DNA of 64,000 nucleotides. It comes from Geomobilimonas luticola. GTDB lineage: Bacteria; Desulfobacterota; Desulfuromonadia; Geobacterales; Geobacteraceae. This document shows, piece by piece, positions 18,243 to 26,300 of the stretch (its first letter is position 1; each line of letters starts with the position of its first letter). The translations under genes and the position numbers were made by a program. The notes beneath the pieces were generated by a model, which was not told the origin of the DNA, ran no database searches, and saw only the letters and a program-made list of their open reading frames with translations. The stretch covers positions 186,001-250,000 of the forward strand of contig NZ_JAHCVK010000002.1 of NCBI RefSeq assembly GCF_018476905.1. The letters run 5' to 3'.

Positions 18243-18274
18243 GTCTGTTTATTACCAGAAAACAGGAGGGGACC

Positions 18275-18748
18275 GTGGGAGAATATATCTGCATATCAGA
18301 CGACGTAAAACTGGGAGCTAATGTCAAGCTCACCAAGTTCATCAACCTCTACGGTTGCACCATCGGCGATAACAGCAAGATCGGCGCATTCGTGGAAATC
18401 CAGAAAAACGCGTTCATCGGCAAAAACTGCAAGATTTCAAGCCACACCTTCATATGCGAAGGGGTGACCATCGAAGACAACGTATTTATCGGGCACAACG
18501 TCACGTTCATCAATGATCTCTACCCACGGTCTACTACGGAGAGTGGCCAGCTTCAGACCGAAGCGGACTGGGTATGCGGTACCACCCTCATAAAAAAGGG
18601 GGCGTCGGTCGGTTCCAGTTCGACGCTTCTGTGCGGGGTAACCATAGGTGAAAATGCCATCGTTGGGGCGGGGAGTGTGGTGACCAAGGATGTTCCCGCA
18701 AATACCGTCGTGGCGGGGAATCCTGCCCGCATTCTGAAAAAGCTGTAG
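18275..18748 (+). CDS. Left-handed beta-helix N-acetyltransferase (WbpD/WlbB-like)
   Basis: A 157-aa acyl transferase made of hexapeptide repeats ([39 protein letters not shown], and the C-terminal [22 protein letters not shown]). It probably N-acetylates the 3-amino sugar made by the flanking dehydrogenase and aminotransferase. The GTG at 18275 is chosen because CAGGAGGGG stands just upstream; a TTG at 18239 in the same frame overlaps the previous gene without a ribosome site. Confidence 0.88.
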   Translation: MGEYICISDDVKLGANVKLTKFINLYGCTIGDNSKIGAFVEIQKNAFIGKNCKISSHTFICEGVTIEDNVFIGHNVTFINDLYPRSTTESGQLQTEADWVCGTTLIKKGASVGSSSTLLCGVTIGENAIVGAGSVVTKDVPANTVVAGNPARILKKL

Positions 18749-18760
18749 GGAGGAAGAGCA

Positions 18761-19867
18761 ATGAAAGTTCCGTTTCTCGATTTGAAAGCCCAGTACGATG
18801 CCATTGCCGGTGAAATCGACGACGCCATACGGCAGGTAATCGAACGTACCGCCTTTTCCGGAGGCCCATTTGTGAGCGCCTTCGAAGAGCAGTTCGCCGC
18901 ATTCTGCCAGTGCAAGCATGCCATTGGCGTGGGAAGCGGCACCGAGGCCCTCTGGCTTGCCCTTGCCGCGCTCGATATAGGACCGGGAGATGAGGTCGTC
19001 ACCGTTCCCAACTCGTTTATTGCCACTGCCGAAGCCATCAGTTTTTGCGGTGCAACGCCGGTTTTCGTCGACGTCAACGGGGAGAGCCAGACCATGGACC
19101 CCAACCTCCTCGAAGCTGCGATAACAGAACGCACCAGGGCGGTCATCCCGGTCCACCTGTTCGGCCAGATGGCCGACATGGGGCCAATCATGGAGATTGC
19201 CCGTCGGCATAACCTGTTCGTGGTGGAAGATGCCTGCCAGGCGCACGGAGCTGAGTATAACGGTCGGCCGGCCGGTTCAATCGGCAATTTCGGCTGTTTC
19301 AGCTTTTATCCCGGCAAGAACCTCGGTGCATATGGTGAGGCCGGAGGTGTAGTGACAAACAGTGATGAAATGAGTGAGAAGATAAAAATGATCCGCGATC
19401 ATGGCCAGTCGAAGAAATATCACCATGCCATGATTGGGTGGAACGGCCGGATGGACGGTATCCAGGGAGCCGTCCTGAGTGTGAAGCTCAAGTATCTTGC
19501 CGGCTGGAATGATGCGCGCCGAAAAAATGCCCGGTTATATACCAGTCTCCTGAACTCCATTGATGGCGTTATTCCTCCCCGGGAAATGGATTACTCGCGG
19601 CATATCTACCATGTCTATGCGGTAAAGGCCAGGAACCGCGACTCCCTCATGGCAGCATTGACAGAACAGGGTATAAGCTGCGGCATCCATTATCCGGTGC
19701 CGATTCACCTGCAGAATGCCTATCAGTACATGGGAGCGGGGAAGGGAGCATTCCCCGTGGCGGAAAAATGCGCGGAAGAAATCGTTTCTCTCCCCATGTT
19801 TCCCGAACTGACTGAAGAGCAGGTTAACTTCGTTGTCGGGGAGATACGGCGGTTCTGCTCAGTGTAG
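18761..19867 (+). CDS. DegT/DnrJ/EryC1-family sugar aminotransferase (WbpE-like)
   Basis: A 368-aa PLP-dependent aminotransferase. It shows VPFLDLKAQYDAI at the start, GSGTEALWLAL for phosphate binding, EDACQAHGA with the cofactor Asp, and FSFYPGKNLGAYGEAG with the Schiff-base Lys. It should add an amino group to the keto sugar produced by the dehydrogenase at 17238. GGAGGAAG precedes the ATG. The three genes form a compact nucleotide-sugar cassette. Confidence 0.93.
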   Translation: MKVPFLDLKAQYDAIAGEIDDAIRQVIERTAFSGGPFVSAFEEQFAAFCQCKHAIGVGSGTEALWLALAALDIGPGDEVVTVPNSFIATAEAISFCGATPVFVDVNGESQTMDPNLLEAAITERTRAVIPVHLFGQMADMGPIMEIARRHNLFVVEDACQAHGAEYNGRPAGSIGNFGCFSFYPGKNLGAYGEAGGVVTNSDEMSEKIKMIRDHGQSKKYHHAMIGWNGRMDGIQGAVLSVKLKYLAGWNDARRKNARLYTSLLNSIDGVIPPREMDYSRHIYHVYAVKARNRDSLMAALTEQGISCGIHYPVPIHLQNAYQYMGAGKGAFPVAEKCAEEIVSLPMFPELTEEQVNFVVGEIRRFCSV

Positions 19868-19930
19868 GTAATCCAATCAAATAGTTGGTTAATCTCCTAT
19901 TGTGCAGGTTGAAAGATTGAATATCTAACA

Positions 19931-20968
19931 ATGGAAAAGCCATTCGTAATGATAAATCCTGTTGAGTATTCTAACTGGAATGATGCCATTCTTCAGGATT
20001 TGAACTGCTCAATTTTTCATTCATCCAATTGGGCATCGGTACTTTCTGAATCTTACAACTATAAACCGCTCTATTATATTCTTAGGAAAAATGACCGGAT
20101 AAACGCTTTGATACCGTTCATGGAAATCAACACCGCATTGACTGAAAAAAGAGGGGTATCTCTCCCTTTTACAGACTATTGCGATCCCCTGTTTGCAGAC
20201 GGTGTAGTGTTCAAAGAACTGTTGGGCGATATGATCGAATATGGTGAAAAATCGAAATGGAAGTCCCTTGAATTTAGAACCGAAAATCCGTTGTCATCCA
20301 TTCCCGTGTCTTTTCAGTTCTATGGCCATTCGCTGGATATTTCCAGGAATGAAGAAACAATTGTTTCCGGTTTCCGCGACAGCACAAGAAGAAACATTAA
20401 AAAGGCGGAAAAGGAAGGGGTTGCGGTCACAATCGACCGGACATTTGATTCTGTAAGGGAGTTCTATCGTCTAAACTGTTTAACGAGAAAAGACCATGGT
20501 CTACCCTGTCAGCCGTATATATTTTTTGAAAAAATGTATTCCCATATCATAGCAAAGAATCTTGGTGTCGTGATTCTCGCAACAATAAACGAAATAAACA
20601 TTGCAGGGGCAGTCTTTTTTAATTTCGGTAACAGGGTGATCTATAAATACGGGGCATCTGACAGAAATTATCTGCATCTCAGAGCCAACAACCTGATCAT
20701 GTGGAAAGCAATTCAGTGGTATTGCGGGCAGGGATATCAACGTTTCAATTTTGGCAGGACTGAACGAGAAAATACCGGTCTTCTGCAATTCAAAAGAGGA
20801 TGGGGTGCGCGTGAATATTCAATCAATTACTACAAATACGATTTCAGGCAAAGGGCATTTGTTTCGGACCACGTAAAAGTAACAGGATTGCATAATCGTA
20901 TTTTTCGAATGATGCCGATTCCTTTGCTCAAAATTGCCGGAGCTATACTGTACCGGCATGCCGGGTGA
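19931..20968 (+). CDS. FemAB-like acyl/aminoacyltransferase (GNAT fold)
   Basis: A 345-aa protein of the FemAB-related type seen in XrtA/exopolysaccharide loci. Supporting segments are SSNWASVLSESYNYKPLYY, a basic STRRNIKKAEKEGV, FFEKMYSHIIAKNLGVVILA, and a C-terminal FGRTERENTGLLQFKRGWGA typical of the family. Classical FemAB proteins attach amino acids from tRNA. Here a carrier protein and an adenylation enzyme are encoded nearby, so an aminoacyl or acyl transfer to the glycan is a reasonable inference. From here onward base composition becomes more AT-rich. Confidence 0.75.
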   Translation: MEKPFVMINPVEYSNWNDAILQDLNCSIFHSSNWASVLSESYNYKPLYYILRKNDRINALIPFMEINTALTEKRGVSLPFTDYCDPLFADGVVFKELLGDMIEYGEKSKWKSLEFRTENPLSSIPVSFQFYGHSLDISRNEETIVSGFRDSTRRNIKKAEKEGVAVTIDRTFDSVREFYRLNCLTRKDHGLPCQPYIFFEKMYSHIIAKNLGVVILATINEINIAGAVFFNFGNRVIYKYGASDRNYLHLRANNLIMWKAIQWYCGQGYQRFNFGRTERENTGLLQFKRGWGAREYSINYYKYDFRQRAFVSDHVKVTGLHNRIFRMMPIPLLKIAGAILYRHAG

Positions 20969-20992
20969 GCAGATGAAGACGGGGATATATAA

Positions 20993-21922
20993 ATGAACAG
21001 TTGCTACAATGAAATTTATTACTGTGTTAAGCCGCTCATACCGAGATGGGTTCAGATATATGTTCGAAGACTGTTCATTCAATACCAACTTGTGAAATAT
21101 AGGAATGTCTGGCCGATAGATGAAAATGGTGGCAAGGAACCGGCCGGGTGGCAGGGATGGCCCGAAGGCAAGAAATTTGCCCTTGTTCTTACGCACGATG
21201 TTGACTCGGCGCAAGGTCAGAATAAATGTCTCGATCTTATGAGACTCGATGAGGAACTAGGCTTTAGATCATCCTTCAATTTCGTTCCTTTAAGATATTC
21301 GGTGTCATCCGATATCCTCGCTATACTCAGGAAACGCGGATTCGAAGTCGGAGTGCATGGACTGTATCATGATGGAAAGTATTATCTGTCAAAGGGCATA
21401 TTTTTAAGACGGGCTGCAAAAATAAATGATTTCCTCAAGAAGTGGCAGGCCGTGGGCTACAGGGCTCCTGCCATGTATCACAAACTGGATTGGTTCCATG
21501 AACTGGAAATCGAATATGATGCCTCAACATTCGATACCGATCCCTTCGAGCCCCATGCAGTCGGTGTAGGAACCATATTCCCTTTTTTTGTTAAAGACCC
21601 AGCGATGAAAAGGGGCTACGTAGAATTACCCTACACACTGCCGCAAGATTTTTCGCTCTATATACTCATGCAAAAGAACAATATAGATATCTGGAAACAA
21701 AAAATGGCGTGGGTGGTTGAACGGGGAGGAATGGTCCTTATAAACACGCATCCTGACTACATGGATTTCAACGGGGATAAGTCGATTGAAGGATATCCTG
21801 CACAATATTATCAGGAATTCCTCAGGCATATACGAGAGAGGTATGACGGCCAATACTGGCACGCACTTCCGAGAGATGTAGCACGCTTCTGGAGGAGCGA
21901 ATATTGTAAAATGTGTGAGTGA
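20993..21922 (+). CDS. Polysaccharide deacetylase-like protein
   Basis: A 309-aa NodB-fold protein. Motif 1 is LTHDVDSAQG with the catalytic/metal Asp pair, motif 2 is VGVHGLYHDGKYY with metal His residues, YRAPAM is motif 3, and a late INTHPDYMDF carries the His of the last motif. There is no signal peptide, so it probably acts in the cytosol or on a lipid-linked intermediate. It lies between the FemAB-like and carrier-protein genes. Confidence 0.8.
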   Translation: MNSCYNEIYYCVKPLIPRWVQIYVRRLFIQYQLVKYRNVWPIDENGGKEPAGWQGWPEGKKFALVLTHDVDSAQGQNKCLDLMRLDEELGFRSSFNFVPLRYSVSSDILAILRKRGFEVGVHGLYHDGKYYLSKGIFLRRAAKINDFLKKWQAVGYRAPAMYHKLDWFHELEIEYDASTFDTDPFEPHAVGVGTIFPFFVKDPAMKRGYVELPYTLPQDFSLYILMQKNNIDIWKQKMAWVVERGGMVLINTHPDYMDFNGDKSIEGYPAQYYQEFLRHIRERYDGQYWHALPRDVARFWRSEYCKMCE

Positions 21923-21942
21923 TACAAAAGGGAGGGCCTTTC

Positions 21943-22182
21943 ATGAAGGATAAGACGCTCATACAACAATTCATAATGAATGAACTCATGCGTGGCAAGA
22001 ATGTTTCTGGCCTGGAAGTGACAGATAATTTAATTGAAACCGGCGTAATTGATTCATTGGGCATACAAATTCTTATCTCGTTTCTTGAACGTAACTTTTC
22101 TATTGCTATAGCCGATGAAGATTTGATACCTGACAATTTCGAGTCTGTTGATGCAATCTGGGCTTTTGTCACCAGGGATTGA
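21943..22182 (+). CDS. Acyl/peptidyl carrier protein (PltL/DltC-like)
   Basis: A 79-aa carrier protein with the phosphopantetheine site at Ser38 in GVIDSLGI. Downstream LISFLERNFSIAIADEDLIP fits the small stand-alone carriers of amino-acid systems (PltL, CloN5, DltC). The ATG at 21943 follows GGGAGGG. It is encoded in the same cluster as an adenylation enzyme (26301) and an acyl-CoA-dehydrogenase-like gene (23990), the two partners it would need for an aminoacyl-thioester oxidation. No phosphopantetheinyl transferase is in the window. Confidence 0.88.
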   Translation: MKDKTLIQQFIMNELMRGKNVSGLEVTDNLIETGVIDSLGIQILISFLERNFSIAIADEDLIPDNFESVDAIWAFVTRD

Positions 22183-22229
22183 CACTAAGTAATCTATAAC
22201 GGAACGGATCAGTTGCGAAGGATGGTTTT

Positions 22230-22859
22230 ATGAAACGGTTTGTTATGAGAGTTATACAAGTTTATGAATTCATAAAGCATAACGGATTATCATCTTTTTT
22301 GCATGAGATTGTTTATCGTAACAGAACTGCCATTGTAGTTGAAAAAAGCCTGCTTGAATTTGATGCTGATAAGGAGCAGTCTGAGAATTATCCCATTGGT
22401 GTGATAGAACTGCGACCGGAATTTCTGGCAGAAAATAGATTCAACTATGCAGTGAAAAACAGACATCTGAAGGCTACCCATTATCTGAAAAAGGGATATG
22501 GTGGTTGTGCAATCATAAGAGATGAAAAGATAGTAGGGGATATCTGGTTTACGGCACTAGACAGGAAAGCTGAGAATTATCATCACCCCGACTGCAAATG
22601 GCTGCAAATCAGTTGTGCGGAAGACCATGTGTACACGTTTGATATGTTTTTGAGCCCTGATGAACGTGGTAACAATCTCGCGTCATTGTTGCAGACTAGT
22701 GCTTTGAAGGCACTTCGGCAAAAGGGATTCACTAAGGCGTACGGGTATTACTGGAGTGATAACGTACCGGCGCTCTGGGTACACAGAATGGGGAAATGGA
22801 GAGAGGTCAAACGCTTGAAAGTGAACAGATTTTTATTTTTCAAGCAAGCTGTTGCCTGA
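22230..22859 (+). CDS. GNAT-family acyltransferase
   Basis: A 209-aa protein with a GNAT core: the acetyl-CoA pyrophosphate region is MFLSPDERGNNLASLLQTSA, followed by the helix ALKALRQKGFTKAYGYY. It has no signal or membrane segment. Between the carrier protein and the ureohydrolase, it could use the carrier-bound acyl group as donor, or plain acetyl-CoA. The substrate is unknown. Confidence 0.75.
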   Translation: MKRFVMRVIQVYEFIKHNGLSSFLHEIVYRNRTAIVVEKSLLEFDADKEQSENYPIGVIELRPEFLAENRFNYAVKNRHLKATHYLKKGYGGCAIIRDEKIVGDIWFTALDRKAENYHHPDCKWLQISCAEDHVYTFDMFLSPDERGNNLASLLQTSALKALRQKGFTKAYGYYWSDNVPALWVHRMGKWREVKRLKVNRFLFFKQAVA

Positions 22860-22914
22860 TGGGGTTTTGTCATGCCGATGCTCATGACCTGTTTTCCACA
22901 AGAAGGAGGCACCT

Positions 22915-23931
22915 ATGCGTAACAGCAAAGACATCCCGATGGTACCGAATAGAAAGGCTTCTATGCCGGTTGTGTATGGAGACACTCCGTCATTTCTCGG
23001 CGTTGACGTACTTGATCCGCGTTCACTTAAGAAAGGATATGATGTTATTGTTGCCGGAGTGCCGTGGGAGGGGACTATAACTTGGGGGTCTTTTTCCGGA
23101 TGCGAACATGCGCCACGAACAATCAGGCATGCCTCTGCCCGTTATGGTGGGTTCCTGCCAGAATATGAGATAGATCTCTTCGATTATCTCAGAATTGGCG
23201 ATATCGGTGACACACAAGTCGCCACGTCAGATCCCGCAGAGACGATGAAAAATGTATATGAAGCGATGGACGCAATATACAAAAATAACAGCATCCCCAT
23301 CGTGCTGGGAGGAGATCATTCGTTCACGCAAGAGATAATCAAAGCGCACAGCGCAAATTACGATGGAAACATCGGCGTCATACATCTTGATGCCCATTTC
23401 GACAATTCAAGCAGATTCGGGGACGATGAATTCCCACGGTGCGGCCCCATACATAGAACCGCGCTAATCGATAAAGTCAGAAATGAAAGCATCGTCCATG
23501 TGGGGATCAGGGGGCCGAGGAACTCTCCGTCACAGTTTGAATATGCAAGGGAAATTGGTGCTTCAATCTTTACCATCAGGGATATCAGGCACCAAGGGAT
23601 CGACAGTGTCATTGAGAGAGCGATCACCATTGCACGAAAAAATACACAGCACCTCTTTGTCTCGATCTGCAGCGATTGCATCGATGCGGCGTTCAACCCC
23701 GGTGGCCCAGCTGATTTCAACGGTCTTTTTCCCCATGAATTGTTTTCTGCACTGTACCGGCTTGGCGAAGAAGGGATAGCGGGTCTTGACTATGTCGAGA
23801 TTTATCCCAAGCAGGATCCGATGTCGTTTTCATCTCACCTTGCTTCATGGGGACTGATCCACGTGCTGGCGGGACTGGCCACAAAAAGAAAGAGAGTAGA
23901 ATCACCATTGTTGCCTAGCACACAACAATAA
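22915..23931 (+). CDS. Arginase/agmatinase-family ureohydrolase with altered metal site
   Basis: A 338-aa ureohydrolase. Metal motifs: GGDHS (His135), DAHFD (Asp159, His161, Asp163), and the third motif reads SICSDCIDAAFNPGG instead of SxDxDxxDP, so Cys252 stands where the first Asp of the pair is expected while Asp254 is kept. The family hydrolyses guanidino or amidino compounds to urea plus an amine. The substrate here is unknown; supply of a modified amino acid to the adenylation/carrier genes is inference. AAGGAGG precedes the ATG. Confidence 0.85.
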   Translation: MRNSKDIPMVPNRKASMPVVYGDTPSFLGVDVLDPRSLKKGYDVIVAGVPWEGTITWGSFSGCEHAPRTIRHASARYGGFLPEYEIDLFDYLRIGDIGDTQVATSDPAETMKNVYEAMDAIYKNNSIPIVLGGDHSFTQEIIKAHSANYDGNIGVIHLDAHFDNSSRFGDDEFPRCGPIHRTALIDKVRNESIVHVGIRGPRNSPSQFEYAREIGASIFTIRDIRHQGIDSVIERAITIARKNTQHLFVSICSDCIDAAFNPGGPADFNGLFPHELFSALYRLGEEGIAGLDYVEIYPKQDPMSFSSHLASWGLIHVLAGLATKRKRVESPLLPSTQQ

Positions 23932-23989
23932 GGAAGTTTGACCCAACCCTCATCTCATGCAAGTAATTGAATAACCGGGATCTACTTAT

Positions 23990-25138
23990 ATGATGGATTT
24001 TTCGTTGACCGAAGACCAGATAGCTTTCAAGAAGGCCGCCATAGAGTTTGCCGGACGCGAACTCAATGAAGGCGCCATGCAACGCGAAAGGAACCGTGAG
24101 TTCAATCAGGCGGGTTGGGGAAAATGCGCGCAATTTGGCATACAAGGTCTGACGTTGCCGCAGCGCTACGGCGGTCTGGAGATGGATATCCTTACCAGCA
24201 TCGCGGCGATGGAGGGAATGGGGTATGCCTGCCGCGACAGCGGATTACTCTTCTCTCTGAGCTCCCACATCTGGACCTGTGAAATGCCGATTCTGAAATT
24301 CGGAACAGATGAACAGAAAGAGAGATACCTCGCCGGTCTTGCAAGCGGGTCTTTAATAGGAGGACATGCCATGACGGAGCCGGATTTCGGTTCCGATGCA
24401 TTCAGCATAAAATGCAAGGCAGTGAAAAATGGGAATACCTATGTTTTGAATGGGACAAAAACATTCATAACAAATGCTCCCCTAGCAGATATTCTCCTCG
24501 TCTTTGCCGTTACAGATACTACCAAAAAGTTCGCCGGTCTTACCGTATTCATGGTCGAAAAGACGTTCCCAGGTTTTTCGGTCGGCAAGTGCGAGGAACT
24601 GATGGGCTTGAAAACCTGCCCTCTTGGAGAGGTAATTCTCCAGGACTGTGAAGTGCCTGAAGAAAACAGATTAGGTGGGGAGGGAGCCGGCGCAGCCATA
24701 TTCAATTCGGAAATGGAATACGAGCGCAGCTGCCTGTTTGCAACTCATGTGGGTGCAATGGAAAAAATACTTGATGAATGCATCAGCTATGCAAAAGTCC
24801 GGGAGCAGTTCGGGAAACCGATCGGAAGCAATCAATCAATATCTCACAAAATAGCAGACATGAAAGTGCGTGTGGAGTTGTCACGACTCATGCTCTATAA
24901 AGCGGCCTGGATGAAAGCGCAGGGGAAAAGAGCTCCAATAGAATCTGCGATAGCTAAGCTCTATATCAGCGAGAGCTATGTGCAAAATTGCCTAGAAGCG
25001 ATACAGATTCATGGAGGCTATGGTTACTCGACAGAACTGGATTTTGAACGGCATCTGCGTGATTCTGTCGCGGGGAAGATATATTCTGGTACCTCGGAGA
25101 TACAGAGGAATATTATTGCTAACTTTCTTGGGCTGTAA
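23990..25138 (+). CDS. Acyl-CoA-dehydrogenase-like flavoprotein (PltE/CloN3-like)
   Basis: A 382-aa flavoprotein with acyl-CoA dehydrogenase signatures: AMTEPDFGSDA, NGTKTFITNAP, the central R-x-QFGKPIGSNQSISHKIA region and IHGGYGYSTELDFERHLRDS. The segments TCPLGEVILQDCEVPEENRLG and EYERSCLFATHVGAMEKIL match, as I recall them, the sub-family that oxidises prolyl-S-carrier protein to pyrrolyl-S-carrier protein (PltE, CloN3, RedW). With a stand-alone carrier protein and adenylation enzyme in the same cluster this reading is attractive. FAD is the expected cofactor. ATG 23990 or 23993 could both be the start. Confidence 0.85.
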   Translation: MMDFSLTEDQIAFKKAAIEFAGRELNEGAMQRERNREFNQAGWGKCAQFGIQGLTLPQRYGGLEMDILTSIAAMEGMGYACRDSGLLFSLSSHIWTCEMPILKFGTDEQKERYLAGLASGSLIGGHAMTEPDFGSDAFSIKCKAVKNGNTYVLNGTKTFITNAPLADILLVFAVTDTTKKFAGLTVFMVEKTFPGFSVGKCEELMGLKTCPLGEVILQDCEVPEENRLGGEGAGAAIFNSEMEYERSCLFATHVGAMEKILDECISYAKVREQFGKPIGSNQSISHKIADMKVRVELSRLMLYKAAWMKAQGKRAPIESAIAKLYISESYVQNCLEAIQIHGGYGYSTELDFERHLRDSVAGKIYSGTSEIQRNIIANFLGL

Positions 25139-25163
25139 TTGCATCTGAAGGAGAATAACCAAA

Positions 25164-26078
25164 ATGAGCAATAAATTCAGTGTGATTATAGCTACATATA
25201 ATTGCGAAGAGTATCTTCGCCAAGCAATTGAATCGGTACTGGCACAAACTTTTACAGATTATGAGTTCATTGTGGTTGATGATGGATCTACTGATGGTAC
25301 GCAGGGCATAATTCAGTCCTATGGGCCGAGGATAAAATACATACGGCAGGAAAACCAGGGATCCGAAATGGCTTACAAAACTGGTGTGTCTCATGCGAGT
25401 GGTGAGTACATGGCATTTTTGGATAGCGATGATCTCTTCCTTCCGAACGCATTGGCAACGTACGATAAAATTATCAGACAACTTGAGTCACCCCCTTTGA
25501 TTATTGGCGCAATGCAACGATTTTTCCAAAATGAGGATGTTGACATGGATTCCGGATGTGTGAACGATGATGCCGAGGTTTTCATATACCGGGATTACCT
25601 GTCCAAGGATGTGGGGATCGGCCTTTCACAGAGTAGAATCCTCATGCATAAGACCCTTTTTGACCAGGTATATGGCCTGCTGAAAAGATCAAAACCCTGT
25701 TATTTGAACGATTACGACTTGCTCCTCCAAGCTGGGATATACGGGCCATGCATAATCGTTAAATCACCAGTAACAGTTGCCTACAGGCAACACGAGAAGC
25801 AAGGGAGCAGGCAAATAGAAAAAATGAGTCAAGGGGTGTTGTATCTGCTTCATTCAGTTTGGCAAGGTAAGTGTAGTGGCGGGAGGTCTCGTTTTTTTGA
25901 CAAGTGTGCGTATCTGGGCGGTCCTGTGTATGAGTGGAGCAGTAAGGCATTCAAAATTAAGCGGCCGGGCTTGGCTTTCAAAATAATTATAAACGGGTGG
26001 CTGATGCTATTGGCTGCTGTATTAAAAAAAATAGCAATTATGTTTAGATGCCCCGCTAAGGCATTGATCATCACTTAA
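25164..26078 (+). CDS. Family 2 glycosyltransferase
   Basis: A 304-aa GT-A glycosyltransferase: FSVIIATYNCEEYLRQAIESV, VVDDGSTDGTQG for nucleotide binding, and the metal-binding AFLDSDDLFLP. A C-terminal hydrophobic segment (about 265-290) may tether it to the membrane. AAGGAG lies ahead of the ATG. It presumably adds one sugar of the repeat unit. Confidence 0.88.
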   Translation: MSNKFSVIIATYNCEEYLRQAIESVLAQTFTDYEFIVVDDGSTDGTQGIIQSYGPRIKYIRQENQGSEMAYKTGVSHASGEYMAFLDSDDLFLPNALATYDKIIRQLESPPLIIGAMQRFFQNEDVDMDSGCVNDDAEVFIYRDYLSKDVGIGLSQSRILMHKTLFDQVYGLLKRSKPCYLNDYDLLLQAGIYGPCIIVKSPVTVAYRQHEKQGSRQIEKMSQGVLYLLHSVWQGKCSGGRSRFFDKCAYLGGPVYEWSSKAFKIKRPGLAFKIIINGWLMLLAAVLKKIAIMFRCPAKALIIT

Positions 26079-26300
26079 TAGAGAGCCGCATAAATTTTTA
26101 CCAGAATTACAAAGTCAACAACTAAGAAACGGTTTAATGCCAGGGGGGAGTTTGCTCTTGAGGCACTGGTAAGCTTCGACGAGGCGTCACGTCGATACTT
26201 TGAATCGCTTCAGGAGCATTGAGGCTCCAAAGAATCACCGACAGTTAGGCAGCCCGTCCAGTATCACAACCGGCTGTTAATACCTGACAAGGGAAAAACC
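26079..26300. other. Intergenic region with possible coding remnant
   Basis: A reading frame open from about 26100 ends at the stop 26220-26222 with ARGEFALEALVSFDEASRRY and a short tail. It has no start codon with a ribosome site, and its codon use looks more GC-rich than the neighbours. It may be the C-terminal scrap of a decayed gene, such as an insertion-sequence protein, but I do not recognise it. Confidence 0.3.
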
